Shown here: positions 1 through 11,735 of the stretch, piece by piece
Layout of the letters: each line of letters begins with the position of its first letter
How positions within the stretch are numbered: the first letter of the stretch is position 1
Assembly: GCA_963920705.1 (NCBI GenBank)
Contig: OY987236.1
Location: 5,132,190-5,196,189 of the forward strand
Length of the DNA stretch: 64,000 bases
Source of the DNA: Odiellus spinosus
Lineage: Eukaryota > Arthropoda > Arachnida > Opiliones > Phalangiidae
Direction: 5' to 3'
The notes under the pieces: model-generated
Databases searched by the model: none
What the model was told of the DNA's origin: nothing
The model's input: only the letters and a program-made list of their open reading frames with translations
Position numbers and translations under genes: made by a program

Positions 1-257
1 TTGGTAAGGAAACTTTGTTGCCCTATATAGAAGCAGACGCGAGAGGAGATCGTCAAGAGATATTGATGGTATTATATTCTATTCTAGGTGATCCCAAAGC
101 CTCAACTTAAAAAGTTTCAAAAAGATACTACAGAAAGAAACAGTCACAGATTGAAGCAGGGGCATTGAGGAGAATGAAATTATTTTTTGTTGATTCCATG
201 CTTCTAAAAATAAGACATGTTTACGTAGTAAAACATTACGGAATTGTGTTTCTCAAT

Positions 258-557
258 TGTGCAAAAAAATTGGAAAAATTCGGATTTGGTATTCAATTAA
301 AAGGAGTACCTTCAACTAATCAAAAGACGATCCACCTTTGGCTTAATAAAATCCCCGCGACACGTGACGCGGCACACTCTTCGAATCGCGCTAAATCTCG
401 TTCTTGATCATTTCCACGCGCACAATCTTGCGCGCAACAGCGCGTGACGTGGATATTTTATGAAACTAAAGGTGGGGGAGTCCTTTTGATTGGTCGGAGG
501 TCCTCATTTTAATTCAATGCCTAAATCTGAATCTTTTCCAATTTTTTTTTTTTGCAT
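258..557. repeat. Long-armed inverted repeat (foldback element)
   Basis: The left arm (about 260-360) and the reverse complement of the right arm (about 450-555) align over roughly 100 bases with small gaps. Shared blocks include TGCAAAAAAA, TTGGAAAA, AATTAAAA, AATCAAAAG and CCACCTTT. The loop (360-450) is GC-rich and CpG-rich (cgcgacacgtgacgcgg, gcgcgcaacagcgcgtgacg), unlike the AT-rich arms. I see no clear target-site duplication, so the exact ends are uncertain. It is probably an old foldback MITE. An 80-codon frame crossing it is a by-product. Confidence 0.7.
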
Positions 558-559
558 AA

Positions 560-2310
560 AGTAGTTTAAATTGTTTCTAAAAATCAAGAACTTCATTACA
601 TTCAACCTTTAATAACTTAGTTTTTCAAGGTTTTTAACTTCACAGAAGCCCCCTATCTTTTTCAATGTTGATTTTATTTTTTAGAAAATAATAAACTATC
701 CTCTTATTAAAGCCGAGTTTCCTGTCTGTCTATTTTTTATTTTATTTTTTTTGTAGGGTATAAAAACTATAAATAGAGATAAGACGGCGGTTTTTGAACG
801 TCAAACATTTTTTGGCTTCTCTGTACAGCTCGATTAAATTTATTTTCAAAACGTTAAACTTACAAAACTAGAAGCCTACCGATATCTATAACTTTATTTA
901 TTAGCAATAGAAAGAGGCCTCGTTTCGCCAGTGATGCAAATTGCAACTGATTCTTGTGAATATTCTCATAAGAGGAGGGGATGATCAATTTCATTAATCC
1001 TGGAAGCAAGGCGACAACTTTCCTAGGCGATAAAAAACCCTACAAGTTTTAAAAGGTCACCTTCTCTCGGACTATAACGTTCGCTGACAACTTATATTGA
1101 CACATTTAATTAATTATGACCGCAAAATACCAACTTAAGTTGACCTTAAGGTCTAAAACTAACTTATTATAGTTGAATAAAAATAATCGATGACTTGAAA
1201 ATAGTTTTTTTTTTCTTCTTCGAGAGACCACCAATGAATCCTTACTTATCTTTCGGACTAAGCCTAATTCGGGCCTACCTCAAAATATTTTAAAACTTTA
1301 TTGCTAAAGAGGCAGTGAAAACGTAACAAGGCTTAGAAATTGTTTCCGGTAAAGTATAAAAGCGAACACACTATTAAGTGTAATTAAAATTAAGTTTAGT
1401 ATCGAGCTTTGAAACTAAATAAGGATTAAGATCTATATCATAATAATGAAACAGAGTAGGCTTAGCGCTAATACAACGCTTAGAATCTATAGATAAAGCA
1501 AGATTAAGGGAATTAGCACAGCAAATATTTAATTACAAATCAGGCTTATAGGGAGCTACCAGTGAGTTAACTTCGACTTCATACCCTTCAATCGCTTACC
1601 TCGGTGCTGGCGACCATATGTCTCCTAGCTCCTCCCCAAACTAGTACCACCATATATTTTAGTAATAAAAAGTTGAAGCATTTTCTTTTAAATGTAATGC
1701 AATTTAATTTAAGGTAAGAGAAAAAACAGAAAATTTAGTTCTGATATTTCACTCTCCCCTTATAAAAATCTTATAATATTTTCCATGCAGGGTTTATTTG
1801 GCTTCTAGGCGCGGTTTTTTTTTCCCCGAAGTTCTAGTAATAAGACAAAGTCAGTATATTAACTCCCCGTGGGAGTAAAATTTTCTCTTACGCGTAGAAG
1901 ATTTCTGGTTCCACCGAGAACAAAGTACATATAGAGTAATACAAATTCCTCTAGGGACACTGATTCCTTCCCCTAAGAGAAAACCATCTTGGAAAAGTAA
2001 CCGGGCGTGAAATTCGGTCCACCAAGTACACGGCCGTCATCTCCAAGACCAGTGTACTTACCCAAGAGTTCTCTCATTCCTAACTTCTCTCCCCCTTTAT
2101 CTAGGCTTAACACCACCCCCAAGGGGATTGGTCAGTTACTAGCGTGTTTTACTTGCACGACAGATCTAACATAGTCTCTGTAGAATCAATCCTAAAGTAC
2201 ACAAGAATCAGAATTTGTTCCGGAGAATTGAACTAATACCTGTAGACAAGGGCAGGATGTTTGAGAAAATTGTAAAAATAAATTAAGTTTAAACTTTGAA
2301 ATAGACTCTG
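560..2310. other. Unassigned AT-rich DNA
   Basis: I find no gene, no strong tandem repeat and no clear element ends here. The stretch contains scattered copies of the word TTAGGCTTA/TAAGCCTAA (for example near 1258, 1461 and 2104), which recurs throughout the window. Around 1980-2110 the base composition is somewhat less AT-rich, but no open frame or splice signals stand out. Confidence 0.5.
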
Positions 2311-2312
2311 GT

Positions 2313-2350
2313 TTAAAGGGAGAATGCAGCCTCATAAACAGTAAAACTAG
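2313..2350 (+). mobile_element. Family C left-end fragment
   Basis: The sequence TTAAAGGGAGAATGCAGCCT matches the terminus of the TTAA-flanked palindromic family described at 52402. It is followed by the family's internal words (AGTAAAAC, TAGGCTTAA). A matching right arm is not obvious, although an unrelated short TTAAAGGG/CCCTTTAA pair sits at 2424-2459. Confidence 0.5.
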
Positions 2351-2459
2351 GCTTAAGAAGCGCGCGCTTTTACTGATTGGCTGGAGACCAACGGTGTGAT
2401 ATCACACTATCCATATGGATCCTAATTAAAGGGACTGCGATTTTTAAATCCCCTTTAAA

Positions 2460-3478
2460 GTCGTCTTCTTTTCTAGCTTAGCAGACGACGTTGACCTTAA
2501 CGAATTGTACAGTCAAAGCTAGGCTATGTGAATAAGGGAAGGGCATTTAAAAGGGGCAAATTTCAGAGCAGATAGGGTCTTTAACGACGCCAATCACGAA
2601 GAACTATTGAAAAGTAGATTTATAGACGATTTAAAATGTTTCAACTTTGACCTCTTTTAGAAATTTGTTCAAACGTTTTTTAAATTATAATTTTGGTAAA
2701 TTTACCAGAGTAAAACCGTAAATTACCATTACCCTGGTAAGTTACCAGGGAGAGTTACCGATTTAGAACTACGCATGGAATGAAGAGAAAGCTGGGAGTA
2801 CACTTTTCTTTGGCCTCTTTGAGTGCAAACTCTAGATCCAAGGAAGAATAATACCTTCATTTGAATATTCTAGGGGGAATCACCCATAAATAAAAAAAAT
2901 CCACGAAAGTTACATTCCCTTTTGGAGAAGGAACAGAGCTGGAAGAAAACTAAGACAGTTCAGTAGAAGTTATCAATGTCACGCGGTGATTGTACAAAGG
3001 TTTTTGATACAAATCTCTCCAGAGTATTAAGTCGCCCGAATCCACGCAATCAAAGAACCGAAATTTCCCTCGGGAAAAGAACCTGGTTAATCTCAACCAA
3101 TCAGAAGAAAGTATCTTATTTTACTTAGCCCTCCGAAGTAAAGCTAACAATATATACAAATACTTTTTGTTTAATATTTATTATCATGGGATTAAATTTT
3201 CTTTGAGATTAATTAAAAATCTTATCTGCCCAACAATACCTCAATATTCTATTTTTGTACAAAGTGTGAACAACTGCAGTTTATAAAAGTATATAAGAAC
3301 TTTTCAGAATAGATTTATTTCCAATGAATAAATAATGTAAAATATCACAGTCTCTCTCTCTACTGAATTTCTTATAGAGAAAATGTTTTCAACGATACTT
3401 TAGCGCCACCTATTGTAAAGAAGAGTTTATATTTCATATTTTCACTATTTATTTTATATTTGCTGAATTTCTATCTAT
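2460..3478. other. Unassigned AT-rich DNA
   Basis: No gene or intact element is visible. Around 2690-2760 there is a short run of related TTTACCAG/CTGGTAA words that form small inverted repeats. A short TC microsatellite lies near 3350-3361. Confidence 0.5.
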
Positions 3479-3810
3479 TCAATGATATCTAAATATGCAT
3501 TCTAAGAAATTCAATGATATCTAAATGCACCCAAATAAATTCAATGATATCTAAATGCACCCAAATAAATTCAATGATATCTAAATGCATCAAAATAAAT
3601 TCAATGATATCCAAATAAATTCTAAGAAATTCAATGATATCTAAATACATCCAAATAAATTCAATGATATCTAAATGCATCCAAATAAATTCAATGATAT
3701 CTAAATGCATTCTAAGAAATTCAATGATATCTAAATACATTCTAAGAAATTCAATGATATCTAAATACATTCTAAGAAATTCAATAATACTTAAATTTCT
3801 AAGAAATTTT
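3479..3810. repeat. 30-bp minisatellite (array T1)
   Basis: Ten tandem units plus a decayed eleventh begin TCAATGATATC at 3479, 3511, 3541 and then every 30 bases to 3781. The second half of each unit alternates between a CCAAATAAAT version and a TCTAAGAAAT version. Because 30 is a multiple of three, both strands stay open (93 and 78 codons). The resulting peptides (MYLDIIEFLR and MISKYIQINS repeats) are artefacts of the period. Confidence 0.95.
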
Positions 3811-4539
3811 CGGTCATTTAGCTTATTTCAAAAAAATTCTAATATCCAGTTAAAATTTTTAAAAGAATAAAATTTAAATTAATCACCCTATATAATTATT
3901 TTGCAATACATAATTATTCACGTATATGTTGAGCATTGGAAGAAGCAAACCATTTCGTGTACAACCCAAATCATTGAGCCTAAATAAATATTAAGCATCG
4001 TACTAAATTTACATTTAAGTATGATTTAAGTGAGCACGTTAAATTGCAATTTTTTTTTAAGGGAACGGTGTCATTAAAATTTCTCAGGCCTGCCCTCTAA
4101 TTTTTTTTTATCGTTCTTTTATTCTGGGCGTAAACCTCCTTAATGATATTTTAAAAACAATATCGAAAAACGAAACGCGAAGCAAAAAACTATATTGATT
4201 TTGATATTAAAGATTGCCCGGGCCTAGAAAAATACTCGTATAAGCTTTTTTGAAAGGTAAGCTGATTTAAATAATTAAATTCAACTGAGCAGATTTAAAA
4301 TTTAAATTAGTTCCCTAGAGGAAGGTTTTTTTTTAAATCGATTTATTAAAGAGAATCCGATTTTTATTTTAAATTTAAAAATAAAGACGTATTTTGGCTA
4401 ATTAGTTAACTTAGATTAATAGTAAAAAATGTAATTAATTAATTAACAACTTAATGTATCACTTTTGTTTTTGAAGGCGCTCCACGTAATTAATATTTTT
4501 TTTTTTTAATTATATGGGAAGGTTTACCCCTATTACCTT

Positions 4540-4665
4540 CTTTGCCTCGAGCTCTGAAGTTCAGCAGGTAAAACACTTCTACAGGGGCTCGTAGGAAATA
4601 CATGGGGATCTTAGTTCCTGTAAAGGAGCTTCTTATAATACAGCACAGTGCCTTAGTTGGGACAT
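4540..4665. repeat. Possible copy of short dispersed repeat Q
   Basis: The core CACTTCTACAGG preceded by CAG.TAAAA resembles sequences at 34929-34975, 35019-35055 and 55161-55205. A mirrored CCTGTAAAGGAG lies about 45 bases downstream. No terminal repeats or target duplication are visible, so the nature of the repeat is unknown. Confidence 0.35.
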
Positions 4666-4820
4666 TTCTATCAAACCTACTTGAATAAACATTAAGTATC
4701 ATTTGTTTTAAGTACTAAATGTACATTTAAGTATGATTTAAAACGCAATTTCAAGGAAAAACGGTACTATTAAAATTTCACATTGCTGACGTTTAATTAT
4801 TATATATCATTATTCTGATC

Positions 4821-5245
4821 TCCTTGATATCGAAATATATTTCAAAAATATCCCTGATATCGAAATATATTTCAAAAATATCCCTGATATCGAAATATAT
4901 TTAAAATATCCCTGATATCGAAATATATTTAAAATATCCCTGATATCGAAATATATTTAAAATATCCCTGATATCGAAATATATTTCAAAAATATCCCTG
5001 ATATCGAAATATATTTCAAAAATATCCCTGATATCGAAATATATTTCAAAAATATCCCTGATATCGAAATATATTTAAAATATCCCTGATATCGAAATAT
5101 ATTTAAAATATCCCTGATATCGAAATATATTTAAAATATCCCTGATATCGAAATATATTTAAAATATCCCTGATATCGAAATATATTTCAAAAATATCCC
5201 TCATATCGAAATATATTTCAAAAATATCCCTGATTTTGAAATAGT
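4821..5245. repeat. 28/30-bp minisatellite with block structure (array T2)
   Basis: About 15 tandem units each contain the palindromic core GATATC within TGATATCGAAATATATTT. Two length variants exist: 30 bp (tail CAAAAATATCC) and 28 bp (tail AAAATATCC). They occur in blocks rather than at random. Successive core-to-core spacings are 30,30,28,28,28,30,30,30,28,28,28,28,30,30. The first and last units are decayed, as expected at array edges. Confidence 0.95.
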
Positions 5246-6699
5246 CTAATTGAATCTCGATCTCCATACATATTAAATACATTATAATTTTAATTACGGT
5301 AATTATCAATCATTACAAATCAAACATTATTAAAAAACAATTTAAAAATAAAATATATACGGGTATTGTCACTTTTCAACTACAAATAAAAAAAAAAAAA
5401 ACTCTAAAAGTGATCGATCGATATAGAAAAACAAAGGACGAACAAAAAAAAAATCTACGCACCATCAGTTTTCATATATGGTAGGAAAAAAAGAAAGAAA
5501 ACCCTTCCAGAAACAGAAGGCTGTCTAGCGGCGCACCGCCCACCTCCTAAATCCATCATAATTAGACAACAAAACCAACCCTCTTTCGTAAACGAAATGA
5601 CCCCCTCTTTTCTTTTTATCAAATAGACATCAGCCGGAGAAAAGAGGACGCGATGTGACGAAAACGGCACCCAAACACGCCAAATACTCGTTATATAAAC
5701 GACAACGTATCTTGACAGCGTCACCAAAAGATAAATACTCGAAATTCACCTAAGTATAACGCTGCTATGATGGCCAAGGCTTAGCGATAATACCTTTATA
5801 TCTAAAGTTTTTATTCCCAAATAGAGTCAGAGTGAAAAAAATTGAGAATCTGTTGCTTGGATCTTAAAGAGAGGGTGAAATGTTTTTATATGAAGTTATT
5901 TTACTGTGTTTATAATAATTATTACCTAGAATATGGAGTCCTGCATCAAAGAACATTAAATCAATCAGTGTGCGACTTATATTTCTTAATCCACTGAGCC
6001 TACAACTTTTATTTTTCTTTCCATTCCTCCCTTAAGAAGTTTTTTCACCCCCTTTGACAAAAAGTAAGTTATATAACCACTAACACCACTTTTCTTGTAA
6101 ACTGTTTGCACTCCCTTTGATTTTATCTTTGTCCGTGAAAATAAGTTCAATACATTCGAAAGTTAAGAGGGAGTTCAATCTTTTGGGAGTGTTTATAACA
6201 AGCTTTTCAACCACTCCATAACCTTATCCCAAAGAGAAGTTTTCAGATTCAGTTTCCACCTTCTATCGATAAAATATTAAAAGTTTGATTCGAGAGAGAA
6301 AAAAAAAATAACATTTCCTCCATGCATTGCAGAAACGTCAATTTATTTCTCGAAAACTCGATTGGAACTAAAACGACGAACACCAAGAAGCACTTTAGTC
6401 CAAGTTCAAGAAACAGCACGAGCAAATATCAGCTTGTATCTTAATTTAGATCAAATGAACCGCGCGTCACTTTCAAAGACTTTTTACGAAATATAAAAAA
6501 TAAATCTTTCTTCTTCAAATATTTACGAAGAGAGCCACGATTCTCAAGGTTTAAGTTCAAAGCGTAAACGGGTCAAATGAAAACATTCCCACTCAAGAAC
6601 CATAAACCTCACTTATTTTTAAACCCATCCATAAAAGCCCAAAATATTTTTTTAGATTCTCAAGGGTAACTAGATTTTAAACGTCTAACCCTAACTAGA
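5246..6699. other. Unassigned AT-rich DNA
   Basis: No gene is supported. A 90-codon minus-strand frame at 5455-5727 has no recognisable domain and no splice context that I can defend. Short poly-A runs lie near 5388-5400 and 5446-5453. Confidence 0.45.
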
Positions 6700-7245
6700 T
6701 AGTTATTTTTAGATTTTCAGCTAAGCCTAACTCGAGTTATTTTTAAATTGTCAGCTAAGCCGGTTAACTAGAGTTATTTTAGATTGTTAGCTAAGCCTAA
6801 TTCGAGTTATTATTTTAATTGTCAGCTAAGCCTAACTCACGTTATTTTTAAATTGTCAGCTAAGCCTAACTCTTGTTATTTTTAGATTGTCAGAGCTAAG
6901 CCTAACTCTTGTTATTTTTAGATTGTCAGAGCTAAGCCTAACTCTTGTTATTTTTAGATTGTCAGAGCTAAGCCTAACTCTTGTTATTTTTAGATTGTCA
7001 GAGCTAAGCCTAACTCTTGTTATTTTTAGATTGTCAGAGCTAAGCCTAACTCTTGTTATTTTTAGATTGTCAGAGCTAAGCCTAACTCTTGTTATTTTTA
7101 GATTGTCAGAGCTAAGCCTAACTCTTGTTATTTTTTAATTGTCAGCCAAGCCTTACTCGAGTTATTTTTAGATTGTTAGCTAAGCCCAACTCAAGTTATT
7201 TTTAGATTGTCAGAGTTAAGCCTAACTCGAGTTATTTTTAAAAGA
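6700..7245. repeat. 36-bp minisatellite (array T3)
   Basis: Tandem units contain GCTAAGCCTAACTC followed by GTTATTTTTAGATTGTC. The centre (about 6890-7139) holds seven almost identical 36-bp copies. Units on both edges are diverged (CTCGAG or CTCACG in place of CTCTTG, and ATTGTT in place of ATTGTC). The 36-bp period keeps an 83-codon frame open with a 12-residue repeat (SELSLTLVIFRL), which is not evidence of a protein. Confidence 0.95.
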
Positions 7246-8051
7246 GAATGAATCCCAATTCGGAGATTAGAAAAATTACAAAAATTAAGCTTTAAATTAA
7301 CTTAAATGGACTTTCGCGTTAAAAATTGGTCAAATTGTTGAAATTAAAAACGTTCCAGTAAAATTGGGTTGCTGACCAAATTTCTAGTCAACTTAAAGGA
7401 CTTCAATGATTGGAGACAAGCCGTATACTTCACGTGCTAGGGGTTATTTTCCGATTAATCTGAATAGTGAAAAATTATCCAGGTGCTCTGGTATAAGCAT
7501 TTTCATTCGATTGGCTGGTTTTACCACGCGGTGAGATGATACCAAAGGTTATTAATATACCAAGATATCAGAACAAATGTATGACACCCAAGTATTTTAT
7601 TATTTACTCAATAATTTTAGAAGATTAAATAAATGAAAACCTATACTCAGTATTTCGTAGATTCCCTTAGAGATTTAATATCTTTTTTGGTTCTCTGAAA
7701 CCAAACTAAAAAGCAATTTCTTAAATCGACAAAAGTTCTCGACGAGAGAAGTTTCGCCAGAGATAGAACTCTTAAAGAGAAACTGTCAGAAACAATTTAA
7801 ACTGATATATAAAGTGTATGTCATCTGGAAAATATCAACGTCAGAATATTTCATTGAACCCTGAAGCCCAAAAGTTTATTACTAACTTGAACTATAAACT
7901 AAAGAGATATTTCAACAAGTTTTCGGACTATGTTTTAACTCTTCGATGAAACAGTCTCCTTAAATTTGACACCAGGAGTCTATAATTCCAGTGACCAACG
8001 AAAATTATAAAAGTTCTAGAATAAAATTTTCTTTTGCTTTTTCTGCAGTAT
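7246..8051. other. Unassigned AT-rich DNA
   Basis: Nothing recognisable is seen: no coding frame with splice signals, no tandem array and no paired element ends. Confidence 0.4.
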
Positions 8052-8433
8052 TTAAAGGGAGAATGCCAGTGATTTTTCGTTTCGATTCTTTATAGCAGAC
8101 TAGTACAAACATTACGCTATAAAGTAATTTTAACTTTAACTAGGCTTAACAAAAATACAGGAAAAGTTTGAATCTTGTCCTTAACTAGTATTTCCGGCTC
8201 TTTCTTCCAACAGTAAAAGTTTTATACTAGGACTACTAGGCTTAACAGATTAACTTTCGACGAGATAGATCGCTATTAAGCCTACTTTCTGAGTAAGATA
8301 AAAATTGATTTCTATCTTAACGTTGGTTTGCAATTTGTTTTAATAGTGGATTAGACATACAGGGATAAGGAAACGATATAAAATCACTTAAAAATCTAGA
8401 AATTTTCAGGATAGGATGTTAGTGGCCCTTTAA
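8052..8433. mobile_element. Diverged family C element (TTAA flanks)
   Basis: The left end reads TTAAAGGGAGAATGCC and the right end GGCCCTTTAA, both on TTAA. Internal family words are present: TAGGCTTAAC twice, TTGATTTCTATCTTAA, TTTGCAATTTG and GTGGATTAGAC. The arms are more diverged than in the copy at 52402, so this is an older copy. Confidence 0.6.
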
Positions 8434-8600
8434 AATTATATATCGGTATAGGGTAGAGGTATTGGGGCAACATGGTCCAGACGGATAACAGCTTTTTCTC
8501 TCGATACTAAACGTTTTTCCTTTTGTTATTTCATGCTGGCGTTCCAATACTAATGGTATTTTTCGTTCCGACTTATTAGAACTTTCTATATCCTACAACG

Positions 8601-8660
8601 TAAGCTAAAACTACTTTAATCGTCTACAGGGTTTAACATTGTGTATTAATCCACCACAGC
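8601..8660 (+). repeat. Copy of short repeat F
   Basis: The words ACTACTTT and GTTTAACATTGTGTATTAATCC match sequences near 10700, 31510, 33480, 46095 and 56730, all read on the plus strand. The repeat unit is about 60-110 bp. Confidence 0.45.
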
Positions 8661-8699
8661 TCTAACTATTATACAACACAGCGTACGAACAAAAGTACA

Positions 8700-8910
8700 C
8701 GATAGTTTTCCCCACCAGCACCCATTCTCCGCATCTCGACCTTCGCAGTTGCGCCTTTACACCGAAAGATACATTTGTCGGAGGGGGCCCGGGCGCGATC
8801 TTTTTCAGATCCCCCGGGTGGTCTGAATGAAACGCTTCAACAAATCGATCTAATCGTCCGTAATTGTATCGTAACAATAGAAGAATGTTTCCCCACAAAC
8901 AACAGTTTAT
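8700..8910. other. GC-richer island with open frames on both strands
   Basis: This stretch, especially 8770-8850 with GAGGGGGCCCGGGCGCG, is much more GC-rich than its surroundings. A plus-strand frame is open from about 8706 to 9014 without an ATG start (it includes SEGARARSFSDPPGGLNETL), and a 78-codon minus-strand frame covers 8662-8898. I recognise neither product. It could be a decayed exon or the middle of an element. No convincing donor or acceptor pair was found. Confidence 0.3.
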
Positions 8911-9034
8911 ATAGACGGCTTAAAATGTTAGGCCTAGTCCCGTTTCCCGCCAAAAAAAGGAAAAAATGCAACAACAATTGCATTTTTAACCGTCTGGCTT
9001 TAATAGGGTTATGAAGACCAGTATGAAGTGTGTT

Positions 9035-9215
9035 CAAAAGTCTATCACTTTATTCCAAAAAAGTAAACAACGCCCCGTAGCTTAATACAATCAGCAAAGG
9101 TCCGGGTAAATGTACCGCCAGATTCTGATTCGAGACACTCTAGCGGCCGCAGAAGGTGTAAATAGTGAAATTGGAAGCGCCTCTCTTGTGGAGTTAGGGG
9201 AGGGGAGACAATATA
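9035..9215 (+). mobile_element. Family B MITE, internally deleted
   Basis: It starts CAAAAGTCTATCACTTTATT and continues with the family words AGTAAACAACGCCCCGTAGC and CACTCTAGCGGCCGCAG, shared with the copy at 18640. After AAGTGATGGG the sequence runs straight into CTTTTG, which would be the far end, so the right half is missing. Flanks GTGTGTT and GAGTGTT agree at 6 of 7 positions, suggesting a 7-bp target duplication. Confidence 0.65.
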
Positions 9216-9282
9216 AGTGATGGGCTTTTGGAGTGTTGAATTATTGAACATTAAAACTCATCGAACGTTTCCAGTTCAAAGT

Positions 9283-9430
9283 TGTTATTTGAGACTGCTA
9301 AGCCTAACTCCATCTACATACTGATAAAAAAACATCGTAATGCAGACTTATGTAATGTTATTTGAGAGTATGCTAAGCCTAACTCCATCTACATACTGAT
9401 AAAAAACATTATAATGCAGACTTATGTAAT
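9283..9430. repeat. 73-bp tandem duplication (T4)
   Basis: Two consecutive copies start TGTTATTTGAGA at 9283 and 9356. Both contain GCTAAGCCTAACTCCATC and ACTGATAAAAAA, followed by AATGCAGACTTATGTAATG. The embedded GCTAAGCCTAACTC is identical to the core of the 36-bp array at 6.7-7.2 kb. Confidence 0.9.
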
Positions 9431-9434
9431 GTTT

Positions 9435-11019
9435 TTGACTAGTTATTTACCATTACTTCCAATATTTACCATCTGGTAAAAAAATCCAATTCTTAGCTTC
9501 AAGTTTAGTTATTAATCATGCCAACATTTAGTCTATGTATTATGCGGGGAATTAGGTAGAGCGCAATAAGGCGCAAAATAAAGGGGTCAATCTATATTAA
9601 TTTTGACGCATAGTGCACGAGTGTGGTGGCCGAGATATAAAAGTTCGCCGCCACGAACGATTAATTCGCGTTTTGTACGTGATCTGCATAAATGGCGAGA
9701 AATTTTTACCTAACACTACACTAATATGACCATAAGTAAATTATTCAACTCTTAGTAGCAAAATTGTATGGGGTCTAAAGAGGCCATGAATGTCGTGCGT
9801 ATACCTCGGTAGAAACATTGCCTACAATCTAATGTCATCTAAACTCGATATTAAAACTATGACGACGCACTACGGTCCCGAGTACTCTTCTCAGAGTGTA
9901 AGAAAACCAGAATTTCGAAATACCCTCTCTCCTCCAAACAATGTGGGGGTTCGTTGGGCTATTTCCTTCTACCCTTCATTTTTCCTTTAAAGCTCACGTA
10001 CAAAAGCAATTTCTCTGGTGTCCTCATTCGACGCCGTTATAGTTTCCACTTCGTCATTTGCCTACTTAAAGGCTTTCATTTACTTAAAGGCCTAGGACTT
10101 ATTCTGCCTGTAACCTGCCTGTTTCACTGGAAGTGGGCTCACCTTCTGAGCTTCCCTTTCGGGTAGAAAGGCAAGAGAAAGCCTGGAGGATGAGTTTGTT
10201 TCCAGGGTGACAGGCAGAAATAATCTTAGACCTTTAAGATATGACTTATATCAGAAAAGAAAGCGACTCCAAGTAGCGCCAGGAAGGTTTTTAGTAAGAA
10301 ATATCTCTCTCGGGAACCATTACACATCGTAGTAAGGCAAGCGGGGATCTTTGGGGTACCGTGTATTTATGTCTCTAAATTCTATTAAGCAAAAATTTAA
10401 TTTTACAAGAGATTATCCCTTTAATATTTAGTTTATAATATTATTGTGTGTCTCATCATACAAAACGCACTATTCAATTCAAAGGAAACAGAGGGATACC
10501 ATGCCTTTGTAAGTACTGAAGACTTGAACTGATTCGATTTCTTTCGGTCCAATAACCAACCGTGGGACGCCAAGACTTATCAAAAACCATTTTTCCTACG
10601 TACTGTACAGGTTCCGCTATTTTTTTCCCAGCCAACTAATTAATCATATTTAGGGTTAACCCTTTTTCTCTTGTTCAAGTATAAATTGCATGAACTACTT
10701 TTTCCCTCTATAAGGTTTAACATTGTGTACCAATCCGCGTAAAATTTGGCCATGATGTAAACTCGAAAAATCGATATTTCATAATTATTCTTCTATGACC
10801 TTCAGCCAGTTGAGAAAAAAAATGTATCTTTTTGGTGTTTTTTTATTTTTCAATTAAACATGCAACAAAAATTAGTTTTATTATATTTATTAAGTTAATT
10901 TAATGAAGGAAAACCTGAGGTGAATTGAAAAGCAATTTTAAACCAGAAGAAAGTAATATTTGATAATTATCCCTGAACAAAAGTACAGATTTTAACCCAA
11001 TTCTGCAGATAATCGGAAC
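9435..11019. other. Unassigned DNA with one F-repeat copy
   Basis: Reading frames at 9790-9990 and 9954-10166 are short, overlap each other and match nothing I know. A copy of repeat F lies near 10693-10745 (ACTACTTT then AGGTTTAACATTGTGTACC). A TATCCCTTTAA end-like word sits near 10408, without an identified partner. Confidence 0.4.
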
Positions 11020-11140
11020 TAAAGGGAGGAAGCAACCTAAAAAACATTTTTTATCGACTCCTTATAGTTTAAATAGGCTTAATCTACTAGTAAAACAAAT
11101 ATTAAAATTGAAATCAATTTAAAAAATAGGGGGACGGTCC
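11020..11140 (+). mobile_element. Family C left arm
   Basis: The arm begins TAAAGGGAGGAAGCAACCTA and continues with the family words TTATCGACTCCTTATAG, TTTAAATAGGCTTAATC and AACAAATATTAAA. Similarity ends near 11140 and the right arm is not visible, so the copy is truncated. Confidence 0.6.
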
Positions 11141-11604
11141 CTGTGACAGTTACATTTATTAAAAACTGAAATATCACTAAGGGCTTCCATATTGCCTTTG
11201 GATACAAAACCTTGAATATATTACTCTTGAAATATTTATCTTGTTTTATAATATCTAACAATATAAGAAAAAATAACTCCATAACGGCCAAAAGAAAGTC
11301 TAACTAATCACTCTTCTATTCATAAATTATTTTCATATTAAAGTGGGCAGTTTTCTTTTTATCCAATTTATTTTGTATAATAACCCTCATAAAATATATT
11401 CCACGTGAGAGTTTAAAAAAACTCCCTACAGTTCCATAATATCTCGTCTGCTTCATCGTTAACTTATCTAAGCCTAACTTCATCAAAAAGTTTAAATCCC
11501 AAGCATTCACACACTTTTTTTTTCACCCTAAATATCTTCAAATGCAAACAAGATGAGAATGAACTTTAAAAAACACCTTTCAGGCAACTTTTAACCCCAG
11601 GAAG

Positions 11605-11735
11605 CGAGAGGTCAGACACTCTTGAATGCGCTATACACCTGAGTTCGACGAGTTCACCTTTGACAGTGCATTGATTTCGAACTCCTGAGAGCTCAAAAAG
11701 TTTGTACTCCTGAGATCACGAGTGTCTGCCCCTCG
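11605..11735. mobile_element. Family J MITE
   Basis: The inverted ends are CGAGAGGTCAGACACTC and GAGTGTCTGCCCCTCG. Flanks CCAGGAAG and CCAGTAAG match at 7 of 8 positions, indicating an 8-bp target-site duplication. It shares internal sequence with the copy at 24113-24274 (ACACCTGAGTTC, TTTGACAGTGCATTGA). The superfamily is uncertain; an 8-bp duplication would fit hAT. Confidence 0.8.

Noticed and set aside
3489..7138. Repeat proteins encoded by arrays T1 and T3
   Set aside because: Unit lengths of 30 and 36 are multiples of three, so frames stay open without selection. T1 is open on both strands.
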